From: DASXVX01 sp036504075
Lineage (GTDB): Bacteria; Bacillota; Sulfobacillia; Symbiobacteriales; Symbiobacteriaceae
NCBI GenBank assembly: GCA_036504075.1
Contig: DASXVX010000010.1
Location: 1-64,000, forward strand
Reading direction: 5' to 3'
Length of the DNA stretch: 64,000 nucleotides
A program made the translations under genes and the position numbers. A model generated the notes under the pieces. That model worked only from the letters and a program-made list of their open reading frames with translations, searched no databases and was not told the DNA's origin. Positions within the stretch are counted from its first letter, which is position 1. Each line of letters begins with the position of its first letter. This document shows positions 1 to 7,486 of this stretch, in pieces.

Positions 1-15
1 CTGCTACAATCGGAC

Positions 16-84
16 AAGGGTCAGTACCTCCGGTGGTGAAGTGGTTGCTAGACACTTCCATTTAACCACCTGGTACTGACCCTT
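16..84. repeat. Long three-tier inverted repeat (hairpin)
   Basis: The arms 16-28 and 72-84 are a perfect 13-bp inverted repeat (AAGGGTCAGTACC against GGTACTGACCCTT). Inside it, GGTGGT pairs with ACCACC and AGTG with CACT, giving a stepped hairpin. It lies just beyond the 3' end of the minus-strand SHOCT gene, so it could serve as a transcript end, but it lacks a clear T-run. It could also be a mobile-element end or a structured RNA. Function is not established. Confidence 0.45.
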
Positions 85-165
85 TTCAATGTTCACGCAA
101 ACCGCGTGAACCTTCCCATTTTGCTGATGCTACAACCCTGCCGCCAGGCGGGGGTCTTCGGTACG

Positions 166-378
166 CTAACCCTGTAGCTTCTGCCGCAGCACGTCAAACT
201 CCTCAGCCGTAATCTCACCCTTGGCCAGCCGCAGGCGGAGCGTTTGCATGGCCTCGGATTCGGCGCCCGGAGAGCGCTTGAAGACCCAGTATCCCAGGGC
301 GATCAGCCCTGCGACCAGCAGGAGGTTGACCGCCATGCCGACCCAGTTCCAGCCGCCGTATCCGTAGTACCCGTGCAT
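166..378 (-). CDS. SHOCT-domain small membrane protein
   Basis: This is a 70-residue protein. A Gly/Tyr/Trp-rich start (MHGYYGYGGWNW) is followed by one membrane helix at about residues 13-32. A C-terminal SHOCT motif has the typical pattern of a short helix, then GEITAEEFDVLRQKL. SHOCT domains are short oligomerisation or targeting segments at the ends of small membrane proteins; no enzymatic role is known. The ATG at 378 lies inside another open frame (303-539) that has its own good ribosome site. The two may therefore be one gene of about 120 residues broken by a frameshift near 380. Its neighbours are a Met-rich secreted protein and a two-component system, which suggests an envelope metal-response role. 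Confidence 0.6.
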   Translation of the reverse strand: MHGYYGYGGWNWVGMAVNLLLVAGLIALGYWVFKRSPGAESEAMQTLRLRLAKGEITAEEFDVLRQKLQG

Positions 379-539
379 GTTGCGCCCATGCCGATCCCTC
401 CCATCAGAAAGCCGCCGGCGATCGGAAGCAGCAGCAGCCCGATCAGGATGGCCGGCCACGCCCCGGTGCGGCGACTGCCATCCCGGTCTCCGACCAGGGC
501 CAGCACTAGCAGGAGCGGCACAATCCACATGAACATCAT
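303..539 (-). CDS. Small membrane protein ORF, probably the 5' part of the SHOCT gene
   Basis: A strong ribosome site (GAGAGGAGGAAG) precedes ATG 539. The first 50 residues are two plausible membrane helices (MMFMWIVPLLLVLALV, then a second helix at about 29-48). After residue 52 the frame turns into Thr/Ser/Cys-rich sequence with no membrane character. The matching SHOCT reading continues in another frame from about 380. The simplest reading is a single frameshift near 375-390 in one two-to-three-helix SHOCT protein. Translational coupling of two overlapping genes is the alternative. Confidence 0.4.
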   Translation of the reverse strand: MMFMWIVPLLLVLALVGDRDGSRRTGAWPAILIGLLLLPIAGGFLMGGIGMGATCTGTTDTAAGTGSAWRSTSCWSQG

Positions 540-563
540 GGTTTCTTCCTCCTCTCGGAGCGC

Positions 564-1121
564 CTACCGGTTAGCCGAAGGAGCGGCGAAGCCGCCCATC
601 ATGCCAGAGCCGCTCATCATACCCGAGCCGCTCATCATACCCGAGCCGCTCATCATGCCGGACATCTGCCCGGTCAGGCAGGACTCCAGGTTCTTCTCCA
701 TGAAGGCCAGCAACTGCCCGGACTGTTCCCGGGTGATGCGGTTCTCCGCCACCTGCTGCTCAAGGAAAGCCTGCATGCTCTTCGTCATCGCCGCCCGAAC
801 TTCACCGAGGTCGACCTTCTGCTCGGTCGCCAGGACTGCCAGGCTCTTGCCGCCGGCCATGGCAGCGGTCAGTTCGTCGGGAGTCATTCCCAGCGCCTGG
901 GCCACGTCGGTCACCATCTGCGTGTGCATCGCCGGCATCTGGCTCATGAGGGGCATCATCACGTTATGCATCGTGGCCATGTCGCCGCTCGATCCCCGCA
1001 TCATTCCGTATCCGAAGCCCCGGTTTCCCCCGTCCGCCGCCAGGGCCGGCATCGTGAAAGCCAGCCCGGTAATCGCCAACGCAGCCGCCCCGCTCAGGAT
1101 CCACTTGGTCGTCTTGGTCAT
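564..1121 (-). CDS. Secreted Met-rich repeat protein (DUF2680-like)
   Basis: This 185-residue protein has a Sec signal peptide (basic MTKTTK, hydrophobic stretch, ALA-type cleavage near residue 29). The mature part starts with a Gly/Met-rich segment containing MMRGSSGDMATMHNVMMPLM. A helical middle carries the LGMTPDELTAAM type of motif seen in DUF2680-like secreted proteins. The C-terminus has tandem GMMSGS repeats (about residues 152-175). Clusters of Met with scattered His suit binding of Cu(I) or Ag(I); that is an inference. AAAGGAG lies upstream of ATG 1121. It is divergent from the response regulator at 1250 and shares a TGTTAAGGT motif in its promoter region with its paralogue at 11308-11874. 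Confidence 0.75.
   Translation of the reverse strand: MTKTTKWILSGAAALAITGLAFTMPALAADGGNRGFGYGMMRGSSGDMATMHNVMMPLMSQMPAMHTQMVTDVAQALGMTPDELTAAMAGGKSLAVLATEQKVDLGEVRAAMTKSMQAFLEQQVAENRITREQSGQLLAFMEKNLESCLTGQMSGMMSGSGMMSGSGMMSGSGMMGGFAAPSANR
598..662 (-). repeat. 18-bp tandem repeats coding GMMSGS
   Basis: Three to four near-identical 18-bp units (CTCATCATACCCGAGCCG on the plus strand) lie at the 3' end of the Met-rich gene. They encode the repeated GMMSGS segment. The unit length is a multiple of three, so copy-number change would keep the frame. Confidence 0.8.
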
Positions 1122-1146
1122 GGTAAGAGCACTCCTTTGTTTCGTG

Positions 1147-1155
1147 TGTTAAGGT
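1147..1155 (-). promoter_or_regulatory. TGTTAAGGT motif upstream of the Met-rich gene
   Basis: The plus-strand sequence TGTTAAGGT occurs here, about 26 bp upstream of ATG 1121. It recurs exactly at 11945-11953 upstream of the paralogous Met-rich gene, with a close variant at 13618 upstream of the diguanylate cyclase. It may be a shared operator for one of the OmpR-type regulators nearby. No clear -35/-10 pair was identified here. Confidence 0.35.
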
Positions 1156-1249
1156 CTGTTGACGTTCTTCATAGCGCCCTTACGTTGACGGATTTATAAT
1201 CTGCTTTGGAGTTTCTTTGGAGATTTCATTGCCGGGGAGGAACGGCCAC

Positions 1250-1930
1250 ATGGCGGGTGAGCGGATTCTCATTGTTGATGACGACCAGGCCCTCCGACAG
1301 GTGATCGATGAATATTTGCGGAGCGAGGGATTCGGCACCCTCCAGGCTGCCGACGGTTCGCAGGCGCTGCTGCTGTGGCAGGAGCGTCACCCCGATCTGC
1401 TGGTGCTGGACTGGATGCTGCCCAAACAGAGTGGGCTTGACGTGGCCCGCCACATCCGGCAGCACGGAAAGACGCCCATTATCATGCTGACGGCCCGGAG
1501 TGAGGAAGCTGACATGGTGGTGGGACTGGAGGTGGGAGCCGACGATTACCTCACCAAGCCCTTTCGCATGCGGGAGCTGGTGGCCCGCATTCGGGCCGTC
1601 CTGCGCCGCTCCAGGCCGGATGAGGACGATGAGGAAGTCCTGACCTTCGGCGACTTCACCATCGACCTGACTGCCTTCACCGTGCACCGTGGCGGGAAGC
1701 CGGTTGCTTTGACCACGACGGAGTTCAAGGTGCTTGCGGTGCTGGCCCGCAACCCGAACCGGGTCTTCTCCCGGCTCCACCTGATGGAAAAGGCGGCCGG
1801 AGACTACTACGAAGGATTCGAGCGAACCGTGGACAGCCACATCAGCCACTTGCGGGCAAAGTTGGGGGATGACTCGCTCATTCAGACTGTGAAGGGCGTT
1901 GGCTTCAAGCTGGTGCTGCCTGGGAGGTGA
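1250..1930 (+). CDS. OmpR-family response regulator
   Basis: This two-domain regulator has 226 residues. The receiver domain (about 1-115) has the acidic pair in ILIVDDD, the phosphoacceptor Asp in LVLDWMLPK and the Lys in YLTKPF. The C-terminal winged helix (about 128-224) has TTEFKVLAVLARNPNRVFSR and TVDSHISHLRAKLG. ATG 1250 is chosen because GGGGAGG sits 8 bases upstream; a TTG 33 bases earlier has no site. The histidine kinase starts 6 bases after the stop, so the two form an operon. The partner sensor has a Met-rich outer loop, which suggests a copper or silver signal. Confidence 0.93.
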   Translation: MAGERILIVDDDQALRQVIDEYLRSEGFGTLQAADGSQALLLWQERHPDLLVLDWMLPKQSGLDVARHIRQHGKTPIIMLTARSEEADMVVGLEVGADDYLTKPFRMRELVARIRAVLRRSRPDEDDEEVLTFGDFTIDLTAFTVHRGGKPVALTTTEFKVLAVLARNPNRVFSRLHLMEKAAGDYYEGFERTVDSHISHLRAKLGDDSLIQTVKGVGFKLVLPGR

Positions 1931-1936
1931 GGAGCA

Positions 1937-3079
1937 GTGACGCTGAAAGGGAGACTGACGTGGGCTTTTCTGGCCGTGGCCGCTGTGGCTCTGGCCCTGG
2001 CGTTTCTCGGGCTCAACGTGGGGATGTATGCCACCATGATGGGCCTGAACGGCGGCGGCATGATGAGCCATGTCGAGATGATGGCGGGCGAAGGGTGGCT
2101 GGCCAGCACCATCCGCTGGAGCCTGTGGTCCAGCTTGGCCGCCCTGGCCCTCGCCGGGGTCACCGGGTTGTGGACGGCGGGGCGGATTACCCGCTCCCTC
2201 CAACACCTCCGCGACGCAGCGCAGGAGTTGGACCTTCGTGATCTGTCCCGGCGCGTGCCCGTTGACGGGCGCGATGAAATTGCCGATGTGGCCCGAGCTT
2301 TCAATCGGATGTGTGACCGGTTGGAAGCCGAAGAGCGGTCCCGGCGTCAGCTGCTGGCCGACGTGGCTCACGAGTTGAGGCACCCGCTGGCGGTGATGCA
2401 GGGACGGTTGGATCTTATTCAGGACGGCAAGGTGCCGGCGGACGCAGTGTCGCTGCTGCCGCTCGAAGACGAGGTCATTCGCCTGACCCGGCTGGTGGGC
2501 GACCTGCGAGACCTTAGCCTGGCGGAAGTCGGGCGCCTGTCGCTGCGTGTGGCCGACGTCGACATCGGGGCGATGCTCACCGGGCTTTGCGCCGGCCTTG
2601 AGCCGGTCGCCGCCGAGCGCGGAATCTCGTTGGCGGCCGAAGTGGCTCCTTCCCTGCCGACGGTGCCGGCCGACCCGGACCGGATCCGCCAAGTATTCGC
2701 GAACCTGCTGGCGAACGCACTGCAGTACGCCCAGCCGGGAGGCCACATCGGGGTTCGGGCCGAACACGTCCAGGGAAGCATTTCCATCCAGGTCTGGGAC
2801 GACGGGCCCGGAATCGAACCGGAGGATCTTCCGCACATTTTCGACCGCTTCTACCGGGCCGAGAAGTCCCGTTCGCGTGAACGCGGCGGCAGCGGGCTCG
2901 GACTTGCCATCGTACGCAGTCTCGTTGAACTTCATCACGGCCGGGTAACGGTGGACAGTGCGCCGGGCCGGGGGACCTGCTTCACGGTCTTGCTGCCGGT
3001 CGGCGAGAATCCGGCTCAGGAAGGCAGGTCACCGACTACGGCACGGTACAGCGAAACGGGCCCAAATACGGTTGCATAG
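1937..3079 (+). CDS. Sensor histidine kinase with Met-rich sensor loop
   Basis: This protein has 380 residues. Membrane helix 1 (about 8-30) is followed by a very short outer loop with GMYATMMGLNGGGMMSHVEM, then helix 2 (about 58-80), HAMP, HisKA and HATPase. The phospho-acceptor is His145 in VAHELRHPL. The ATPase N box (NLLANALQYA) and G boxes (DDGPGI, GGSGLGLAIV) are intact. The start is GTG 1937 with GGAG just upstream. The loop of roughly 25 residues with seven Met and one His is unusually small for a sensor and resembles metal-thioether ligation. It acts with the regulator at 1250; target genes are probably the adjacent Met-rich and cupredoxin genes. Confidence 0.92.
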   Translation: MTLKGRLTWAFLAVAAVALALAFLGLNVGMYATMMGLNGGGMMSHVEMMAGEGWLASTIRWSLWSSLAALALAGVTGLWTAGRITRSLQHLRDAAQELDLRDLSRRVPVDGRDEIADVARAFNRMCDRLEAEERSRRQLLADVAHELRHPLAVMQGRLDLIQDGKVPADAVSLLPLEDEVIRLTRLVGDLRDLSLAEVGRLSLRVADVDIGAMLTGLCAGLEPVAAERGISLAAEVAPSLPTVPADPDRIRQVFANLLANALQYAQPGGHIGVRAEHVQGSISIQVWDDGPGIEPEDLPHIFDRFYRAEKSRSRERGGSGLGLAIVRSLVELHHGRVTVDSAPGRGTCFTVLLPVGENPAQEGRSPTTARYSETGPNTVA

Positions 3080-3229
3080 CGCCTGGTCTCTTCCACCCAT
3101 CCCCTGGTTGAATCGTGCAGGGATCGGGGTCTGTCCACAGAAACATGCCGGCACCCTCACCGTGGGCTCTGTTGTCGGGCCGAAGAGGCTCGCACAATTC
3201 TGGAGGCCGCAAAACTACGTATCTACGAA

Positions 3230-3646
3230 GTGGGCGCAGTTGTGAAGAACGTGCGTGCCTGCAGCTTCTGCCAGGGGGACGAAGCCGAGGGATATGCCAC
3301 GGCTCTTGCCCTTGACCAGGCGATTGCCGGCTTGCCGGTGCCTTTCCCCCTGCGGGTTGCGTACTCCGGCTGTCCCAACGGGTGCGCTGAGCCACTCATG
3401 CAGGACATCGGCGTGGTCAAGTCCGGCAACAGGTACGACATTTATGCGGGGGGACGCGCAACAGGAGTCAATCCCCGGCCTGGGCGGCGGGTGGCCCAGT
3501 CTCTTTCCGACCACCAGGTGGTCACCGCGGTTGGGCGTCTGATTCATTTCTACCAGCAACAAGCCAACAAGCGGGAGCGTTTTTGGCAGTTTGTGGACCA
3601 GGTCGGCTCAGAGGCGCTTATCCGGGCGGCTGAATCAGATGAATAA
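3230..3646 (+). CDS. Sulfite/nitrite reductase 4Fe-4S domain protein, N-terminally truncated
   Basis: The 138 residues from GTG 3230 contain the siroheme-[4Fe-4S] half of the sulfite/nitrite reductase fold: VRACSFCQG and, 35-40 residues later, YSGCPNGCAEP (CxxxC). GVVKSGNRYDIYAGG is the usual strand after the cluster. The first Cys pair is CxxC rather than the family's CxxxxxC, which is atypical. In-frame coding-like sequence continues upstream without a stop to 3080 (AEEARTILEAAKLRIYEVGA is family-like near 3179-3238), but no start or ribosome site is visible. The gene is shorter than usual small family members and has probably lost its 5' end. A reductase function is doubtful. Confidence 0.55.
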   Translation: MGAVVKNVRACSFCQGDEAEGYATALALDQAIAGLPVPFPLRVAYSGCPNGCAEPLMQDIGVVKSGNRYDIYAGGRATGVNPRPGRRVAQSLSDHQVVTAVGRLIHFYQQQANKRERFWQFVDQVGSEALIRAAESDE

Positions 3647-3650
3647 CATT

Positions 3651-3677
3651 CGGCCGGCGGGAGACACCCGCCGGCCG
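3651..3677 (+). terminator. Hairpin after the reductase fragment
   Basis: A perfect inverted repeat CGGCCGGCGGG / CCCGCCGGCCG with a short loop lies just after the stop at 3646. There is no T-run, so termination may be weak. Confidence 0.5.
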
Positions 3678-3799
3678 AACGCCGTGAAGGGCCATTTGTC
3701 CTCTGGTAAACAGGCTGCGCCGCCCCCCGTATGGAAGTGGGGGGAAAGCCGTTGGAGGAGGTCCCCTGATGCAAGTACGCCTTATCACTGGCCATCGCT

Positions 3800-4702
3800 G
3801 TGGCGGGTGTGGTACTGAACGCAGCTTCGATCCTTCGGTACCGGAGCATGGTACCGCACGATCATGCCATGACTGCCGCCATGGTCGTTGGCATGGCCGC
3901 GGGACTGCAGGTGGGCATTGTCGCCGGCGTTCTGGGGTCGACGGACCTGTGGGTTCCGACCGCCTTCGGAGCCGTTGGAGGCGCTGCCGCAGGTGTGGCA
4001 GTTGGCTACTGGGCAGGCCTGATGACACTGTTGGAGGGCCTGATGAGTGGCGTCATGGGCGGAGCCATGGGGGCGATGATGGGCGGCATGATGCCAGGCA
4101 GAGCCGGACCTCTCCTGGCGTCGGCCATCGTGTTTACGACCATTACCAGTGCGCTGGCGGTCGTGCTCGCCATCCGGGGCTCTCAAGGCGACCACGGAGA
4201 CCACGGAGACCACGGGGATCACGGAGAGCAGCGTGTGGGGATGGGCCTTGGGTCCCGGTCTGTTTGGGTGACCATCGCGGCGGCAGTCGTGACTGGAGTC
4301 GTTGCCTGGTTCGCCCTCGGTCCACTGGTTCATCGGATGCCCCTGGACGACGGCCACCTCCATTCGCCTTCTGTCGAAGTAGCGTTGGATACAGGAGACT
4401 TCCAGTTCACACCCGCCGAGGTGACGCTTACCGTCGGGCAGCCCGTACGCCTGAAGGTGAAGAATGGCGGAGTCCAGGAGCACGATCTGACCATCCCCGG
4501 TCTCGAATACCGATCGCTGGCCCGCAAGGACAGCCGTGCCGAGCCTTTTGGTCTTCACGTCTTTGTGCGCCCGGGGGAGTTGGGTGAACTGGAGTTTGTC
4601 CCGCTGCGGCCTGGCGTGTACGAAGGCTATTGCAGCGTACCTGGCCACAAGGATCTGGGGATGGTCCTAAAAGTAAGAGTAGTTGGCCCGGGAACGCAGT
4701 AA
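3800..4702 (+). CDS. Membrane-anchored cupredoxin with Gly/Met-rich N-terminus; start region frameshifted
   Basis: This gene encodes a two-part protein. Several membrane helices (about residues 20-130) include LMSGVMGGAMGAMMGGMM, followed by four HGD-type repeats (GDHGDHGDHGDH) and a further helix. The C-terminal cupredoxin domain (about 195-297) has type-1 copper ligands His228, Cys278, His283 and Met288 (EHDL, YCSVPGHKDLGM). The frame has only a weak GTG start at 3800. However, GGAGGAGG with ATG 3769 lies upstream in another frame, and the cupredoxin frame between them reads KYALSLAIAVAG, a good helix. One extra base right after ATG 3769 would explain this. It is likely a copper-binding or copper-delivery protein of the envelope. 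Confidence 0.75.
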   Translation: MAGVVLNAASILRYRSMVPHDHAMTAAMVVGMAAGLQVGIVAGVLGSTDLWVPTAFGAVGGAAAGVAVGYWAGLMTLLEGLMSGVMGGAMGAMMGGMMPGRAGPLLASAIVFTTITSALAVVLAIRGSQGDHGDHGDHGDHGEQRVGMGLGSRSVWVTIAAAVVTGVVAWFALGPLVHRMPLDDGHLHSPSVEVALDTGDFQFTPAEVTLTVGQPVRLKVKNGGVQEHDLTIPGLEYRSLARKDSRAEPFGLHVFVRPGELGELEFVPLRPGVYEGYCSVPGHKDLGMVLKVRVVGPGTQ

Positions 4703-4723
4703 GGGCCGCCCAGAGGAGAAAAC

Positions 4724-4760
4724 CGCCACGAGTCAACGACAGGAGCGTTGTCTCGTGGCG
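4724..4760. terminator. Bidirectional hairpin between convergent genes
   Basis: CGCCACGAG-T-CAACG pairs with CGTTG-T-CTCGTGGCG around a 7-base loop. It sits between the converging cupredoxin gene and the minus-strand membrane gene, and overlaps the last codons of the latter. An A-run precedes it and T-rich sequence follows, so it can end transcripts from both sides. Confidence 0.7.
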
Positions 4761-5041
4761 ATTCTTGTGTCGTCGTCGGACTCGGAACGATCGACAGGCC
4801 GCGGGTTGTGGCGAACGGTGTGCTTCGATATACGGCCAACCAACCTTTCCAGTGGTACGATCAGGATGTGGCCTGCGCCTATCATACAGAGGAGGCCAAG
4901 GATGGGAGCCCAGACCGTAACGTACCCGGCGACCGCGTTGTTCGTGAGGGGAGACCCGCTGAAGCCCATCCACGCCAGGAGCAGGCAGCACAATCCCAGT
5001 AGCACAGCAGCTACAGCCAGCACCTGGTCCCAGTACTTCAT
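4733..5041 (-). CDS. Small two-to-three-helix membrane protein, function unknown
   Basis: This protein has 102 residues. Helices lie at about 7-27 (VLAVAAVLLGLCCLLLAW) and 40-68, followed by a charged cytoplasmic tail rich in Arg and Asp. GAGAGGGG precedes ATG 5041. It follows the DUF2933 gene by 39 bases on the same strand, so the two are probably co-transcribed under the operator at 5366. The last residues overlap a terminator hairpin. I do not recognise the family. Confidence 0.65.
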   Translation of the reverse strand: MKYWDQVLAVAAVLLGLCCLLLAWMGFSGSPLTNNAVAGYVTVWAPILGLLCMIGAGHILIVPLERLVGRISKHTVRHNPRPVDRSESDDDTRIATRQRSCR

Positions 5042-5080
5042 CGGGGCACCCCTCTCTACGACATTCGCGGACGGCGCTTG

Positions 5081-5314
5081 TCAGTGGCAGGCGGGTTTGC
5101 TGTTCCCTTGCTTGGGTACCTGTCCCTGGGGCGGTTCGGTGCCGCCGTCATGGTTGTGCGCCCCGTGCCCCCTGTGCATGAAAAGGTGCATCAGTGGGCA
5201 GAGCAGGAACACTGCATAGTTGAGGAGGTTTCGGTATCCGTTGATCCAAAGCAGATAGCCGCCGACCATCAGAAGCAGGGCGCAGCCCACGTACACAATC
5301 CAGCGCTTCGGCAT
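5081..5314 (-). CDS. DUF2933-type small membrane protein with His-rich tail
   Basis: This 77-residue protein has two short hydrophobic stretches (about 6-22 and 31-46) separated by NGYRN. They are followed by CPLMHLFMHRGHGAHNHDGG, the Cys/His/Met-rich end typical of DUF2933 proteins found near heavy-metal genes. AAGGAGG lies 10 bases before ATG 5314. Upstream at 5366-5383 is an 18-bp box also found before the operon encoding the second two-component system, so it is probably a target of that regulator. The tail may bind Cu or Zn; this is inferred from composition. Confidence 0.75.
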   Translation of the reverse strand: MPKRWIVYVGCALLLMVGGYLLWINGYRNLLNYAVFLLCPLMHLFMHRGHGAHNHDGGTEPPQGQVPKQGNSKPACH

Positions 5315-5365
5315 TTGCAGCGCCTCCTTGTTTGACTGTCATCGTAATCCCATCGTACGCCCCAG

Positions 5366-5383
5366 CTGTGGGGAATCTGTGAA
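5366..5383 (-). promoter_or_regulatory. Putative response-regulator box, copy 1
   Basis: CTGTGGGGAATCTGTGAA on the plus strand. Read on the minus strand it contains two CACAG half-sites 11 bp apart, the spacing typical of OmpR/PhoB-type direct repeats. It lies 52 bp upstream of the DUF2933 gene. A 16/18 match occurs at 8184-8201 upstream of the ydcF-like/regulator/kinase operon. Confidence 0.5.
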
Positions 5384-5429
5384 GAGTTCCGCCGCCAGAT
5401 CGTCCGGTGTTCTCGCGTTCCGGGCGTTC

Positions 5430-6782
5430 TCATGAACTGGGCGCACGCAGGCGAAACCAGAACGTCGAGCCCGTCCCCAGTTCGCTGTCAACCCCGACCT
5501 CTCCGTCATGAGCCCTGACAATGGTCCTCACAATGGCGAGCCCGAGCCCTCGTCCCGAACTGTGGCGTTTGTGGAACCGCTCGAAGATCAGTGGTAGTTG
5601 ATCCGCGTCAATGCCGGGACCTGAATCAGTCACGTTCACCTGAACGGAGCCGGCGTCTTCCCAAGCGGTTACCCGTAGAAGACCTCCCGCTTCCGTGTAC
5701 CTGAGGCCGTTGTCCAGCAGGTTCACCACCACCTGCTGCATCCGGCCCCCGTCGGCCCGCACGAGCGGCAAACCTGGCGGGACGTCGGCTTCGACCCTGA
5801 CGCCTTTCTGTTCCGCAATGAGGCTGATGGCAGCCACCGCCTGCTCGATTGGGAGGCTGATATCGAGCGCGACCATGTTGAACGACATCTGACCTTCTTC
5901 CATCTGGGCAAGGTCCAGTAGATCGTCCACAAGGCGGCCCAGACGCACCGACTCCTCCTGTACGATGCGCAAGTATCTCTCCCGTTCCTCGGCATCTCCC
6001 ACCAGCCCCTCCGCCACAGCCTGGGCGTACCCGCGAATGTAGGAGAGCGGTGTTCTCAGCTCATGAGCGACATTGGCCAGGAACTCTCGCCGGCGCCTTT
6101 CGTAGCCCTCGAGCTGGGTGGTCATCTGGTTGACGGCCGTCGCCAGCCTGCCGAGTTCGTCTCGCGACTGCCACTCTACCCGCGTGGCAAAATCGCCTCG
6201 GGCAATGTGTGTCGTCGCCTGTTCGATGGCAATGACCGGACGGAGTACCGAGCGGGAGAGCATGAGCGCCAGCCCGGTCCCCAGGAGCAGTGTGCCTGCG
6301 AAGGCAAGCCACAGATAGCGTCTGGCCTGGCTGAGCGAACGCTGTACCGGTTCGGCCGGGGCAATCAGCACGACCGCTCCCCGTCCGCCGGGGATTGCTA
6401 CGGCCGTAATGATCACCTGACGCCCGTCACTTACCAGCGCCTGCCCGGTGAACGGCATGCCCGTCTCCACCACAGCCACCGCCTGCGGGGGTGGAACCAT
6501 GGCCGAGCTGCCTTCGAAATGCCGTGGCTGGCCGCTCGCGCCGAGTACAAGCACTTCGCCCCCGACCATCTGCCCCATCATTCCCGCGACGCCCAGGGCC
6601 TCATCGCTGCCCGCCAGCATGTGGGCCAGTTGGTCGCTGTGATAGATCAGGGGCTCCGTTACCTGCTGGGCGTAAAAATCACCGAGGAGCTTGTCCAGGG
6701 CCAGTTCAAGGGGAATGACGACAACCAGAATCAGACACGTAAAGGCGAGCCAGAGCTTCGCTACGATGTTAAGCCTTCGCAT
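5430..6782 (-). CDS. Sensor histidine kinase (second system)
   Basis: This protein has 450 residues. Helix 1 (about 8-27) is followed by an outer sensor region (about 28-150) containing AGMMGQMVGGE, helix 2 (about 155-175), HAMP, HisKA with VAHELRTPLSYIRGYAQ, and HATPase with NLLDNGLRYT, DSGPGI and GRGLGLAIV. ATG 6782 is chosen because GGAGGAAGCGG sits directly before it; a longer in-frame start 30 bases earlier has no site. It overlaps the regulator's end by 14 bases, so translation is coupled. The domain order matches BaeS/ResE-type kinases. Confidence 0.92.
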   Translation of the reverse strand: MRRLNIVAKLWLAFTCLILVVVIPLELALDKLLGDFYAQQVTEPLIYHSDQLAHMLAGSDEALGVAGMMGQMVGGEVLVLGASGQPRHFEGSSAMVPPPQAVAVVETGMPFTGQALVSDGRQVIITAVAIPGGRGAVVLIAPAEPVQRSLSQARRYLWLAFAGTLLLGTGLALMLSRSVLRPVIAIEQATTHIARGDFATRVEWQSRDELGRLATAVNQMTTQLEGYERRRREFLANVAHELRTPLSYIRGYAQAVAEGLVGDAEERERYLRIVQEESVRLGRLVDDLLDLAQMEEGQMSFNMVALDISLPIEQAVAAISLIAEQKGVRVEADVPPGLPLVRADGGRMQQVVVNLLDNGLRYTEAGGLLRVTAWEDAGSVQVNVTDSGPGIDADQLPLIFERFHKRHSSGRGLGLAIVRTIVRAHDGEVGVDSELGTGSTFWFRLRAPSS

Positions 6783-7458
6783 CCGCTTCCTCCACAAAGC
6801 GGTAGCCCACACCCCATACGGTGGCGATCATACCCGCACCGTCGCCGAGCTTCTCCCGCAGGTTTTTGATGTGGCTGTCGACCGTCCGGAAGTCGCCCTC
6901 ATAGTCAGAACCCCACACGCGGTCCAGCAGTCGGTCCCGCGGAAAGACCTGGCCAGGGTATGCTGCCAGCAGCGTCAGGAGGTCAAACTCCCTGGGCGTG
7001 AGCGGTACAGCCCGATTCGTCCAGGTAACCGTTCGCTCAGCGGGGTGGATCAACAATGCACCACGCCGGATCACCGTCTGCCCTTCGGCCGGCCCCCCGG
7101 CACGCCGCAGGTGCGCTTCGACCCGGGCCACCAGTTCGCGCCCGTCGAAGGGCTTGGCCATGTAATCGTCGGCGCCGAGCCGCAGACCATGAACCCGGTC
7201 AGGCACCTCGCCGCGAGCGGTCAACATGATTACTGGAATGGAAGATTCCGCGCGAATTCGCTCTAAAGTGGCCCAGCCATCTAGCTTCGGCATCATCACG
7301 TCGAGGATGACGAGATCAGGCTCTGCAGTGCTCAACTGCTTGAGGGCCTCCAGTCCATCCCGGGCCTCGTTCACCGTGTACTCGGCTTGCAGATAGAGCC
7401 GAATCAGTTCCCGCATGCGGGGTTCATCGTCGACCACGAGAATCGTCCGCTTTGGCAT
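6769..7458 (-). CDS. OmpR-family response regulator (second system)
   Basis: This protein has 229 residues. The receiver has ILVVDDEPRM, the phosphoacceptor in LVILDVMMPK and the Lys in YMAKPF. The winged helix has PLTPREFDLLTLLAAYPGQVF and FRTVDSHIKNLREKLG. Upstream is the YdcF-like gene, 28 bases away on the same strand, and the kinase overlaps its 3' end. The putative autoregulatory box at 8184-8201 lies before the first gene of the operon. Confidence 0.93.
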   Translation of the reverse strand: MPKRTILVVDDEPRMRELIRLYLQAEYTVNEARDGLEALKQLSTAEPDLVILDVMMPKLDGWATLERIRAESSIPVIMLTARGEVPDRVHGLRLGADDYMAKPFDGRELVARVEAHLRRAGGPAEGQTVIRRGALLIHPAERTVTWTNRAVPLTPREFDLLTLLAAYPGQVFPRDRLLDRVWGSDYEGDFRTVDSHIKNLREKLGDGAGMIATVWGVGYRFVEEADAKA

Positions 7459-7486
7459 GGTTCGGCCTCCTAAGTCCGTCTGGGGG

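Noticed and set aside
16..84. Hairpin considered as an integron attC site or IS200/605 end
   Set aside because: No core-site consensus, transposase or integrase nearby, and the window begins here; kept only as an unexplained inverted repeat.
598..662. 18-bp repeats considered as operator arrays
   Set aside because: They lie inside the coding sequence and encode the GMMSGS repeats.
1158..1200. Promoter from TTGACG (1185-1190) and TATAAT (1195-1200)
   Set aside because: The spacing is only four bases; the upstream TTGACG at 1159 is about 30 bases away. Neither fits a sigma-A promoter.
1226..2938. Very long open frame antisense to the first two-component system
   Set aside because: Arg/His/Gln/Pro-rich shadow of high-GC coding DNA; the plus-strand genes have complete domains and ribosome sites.
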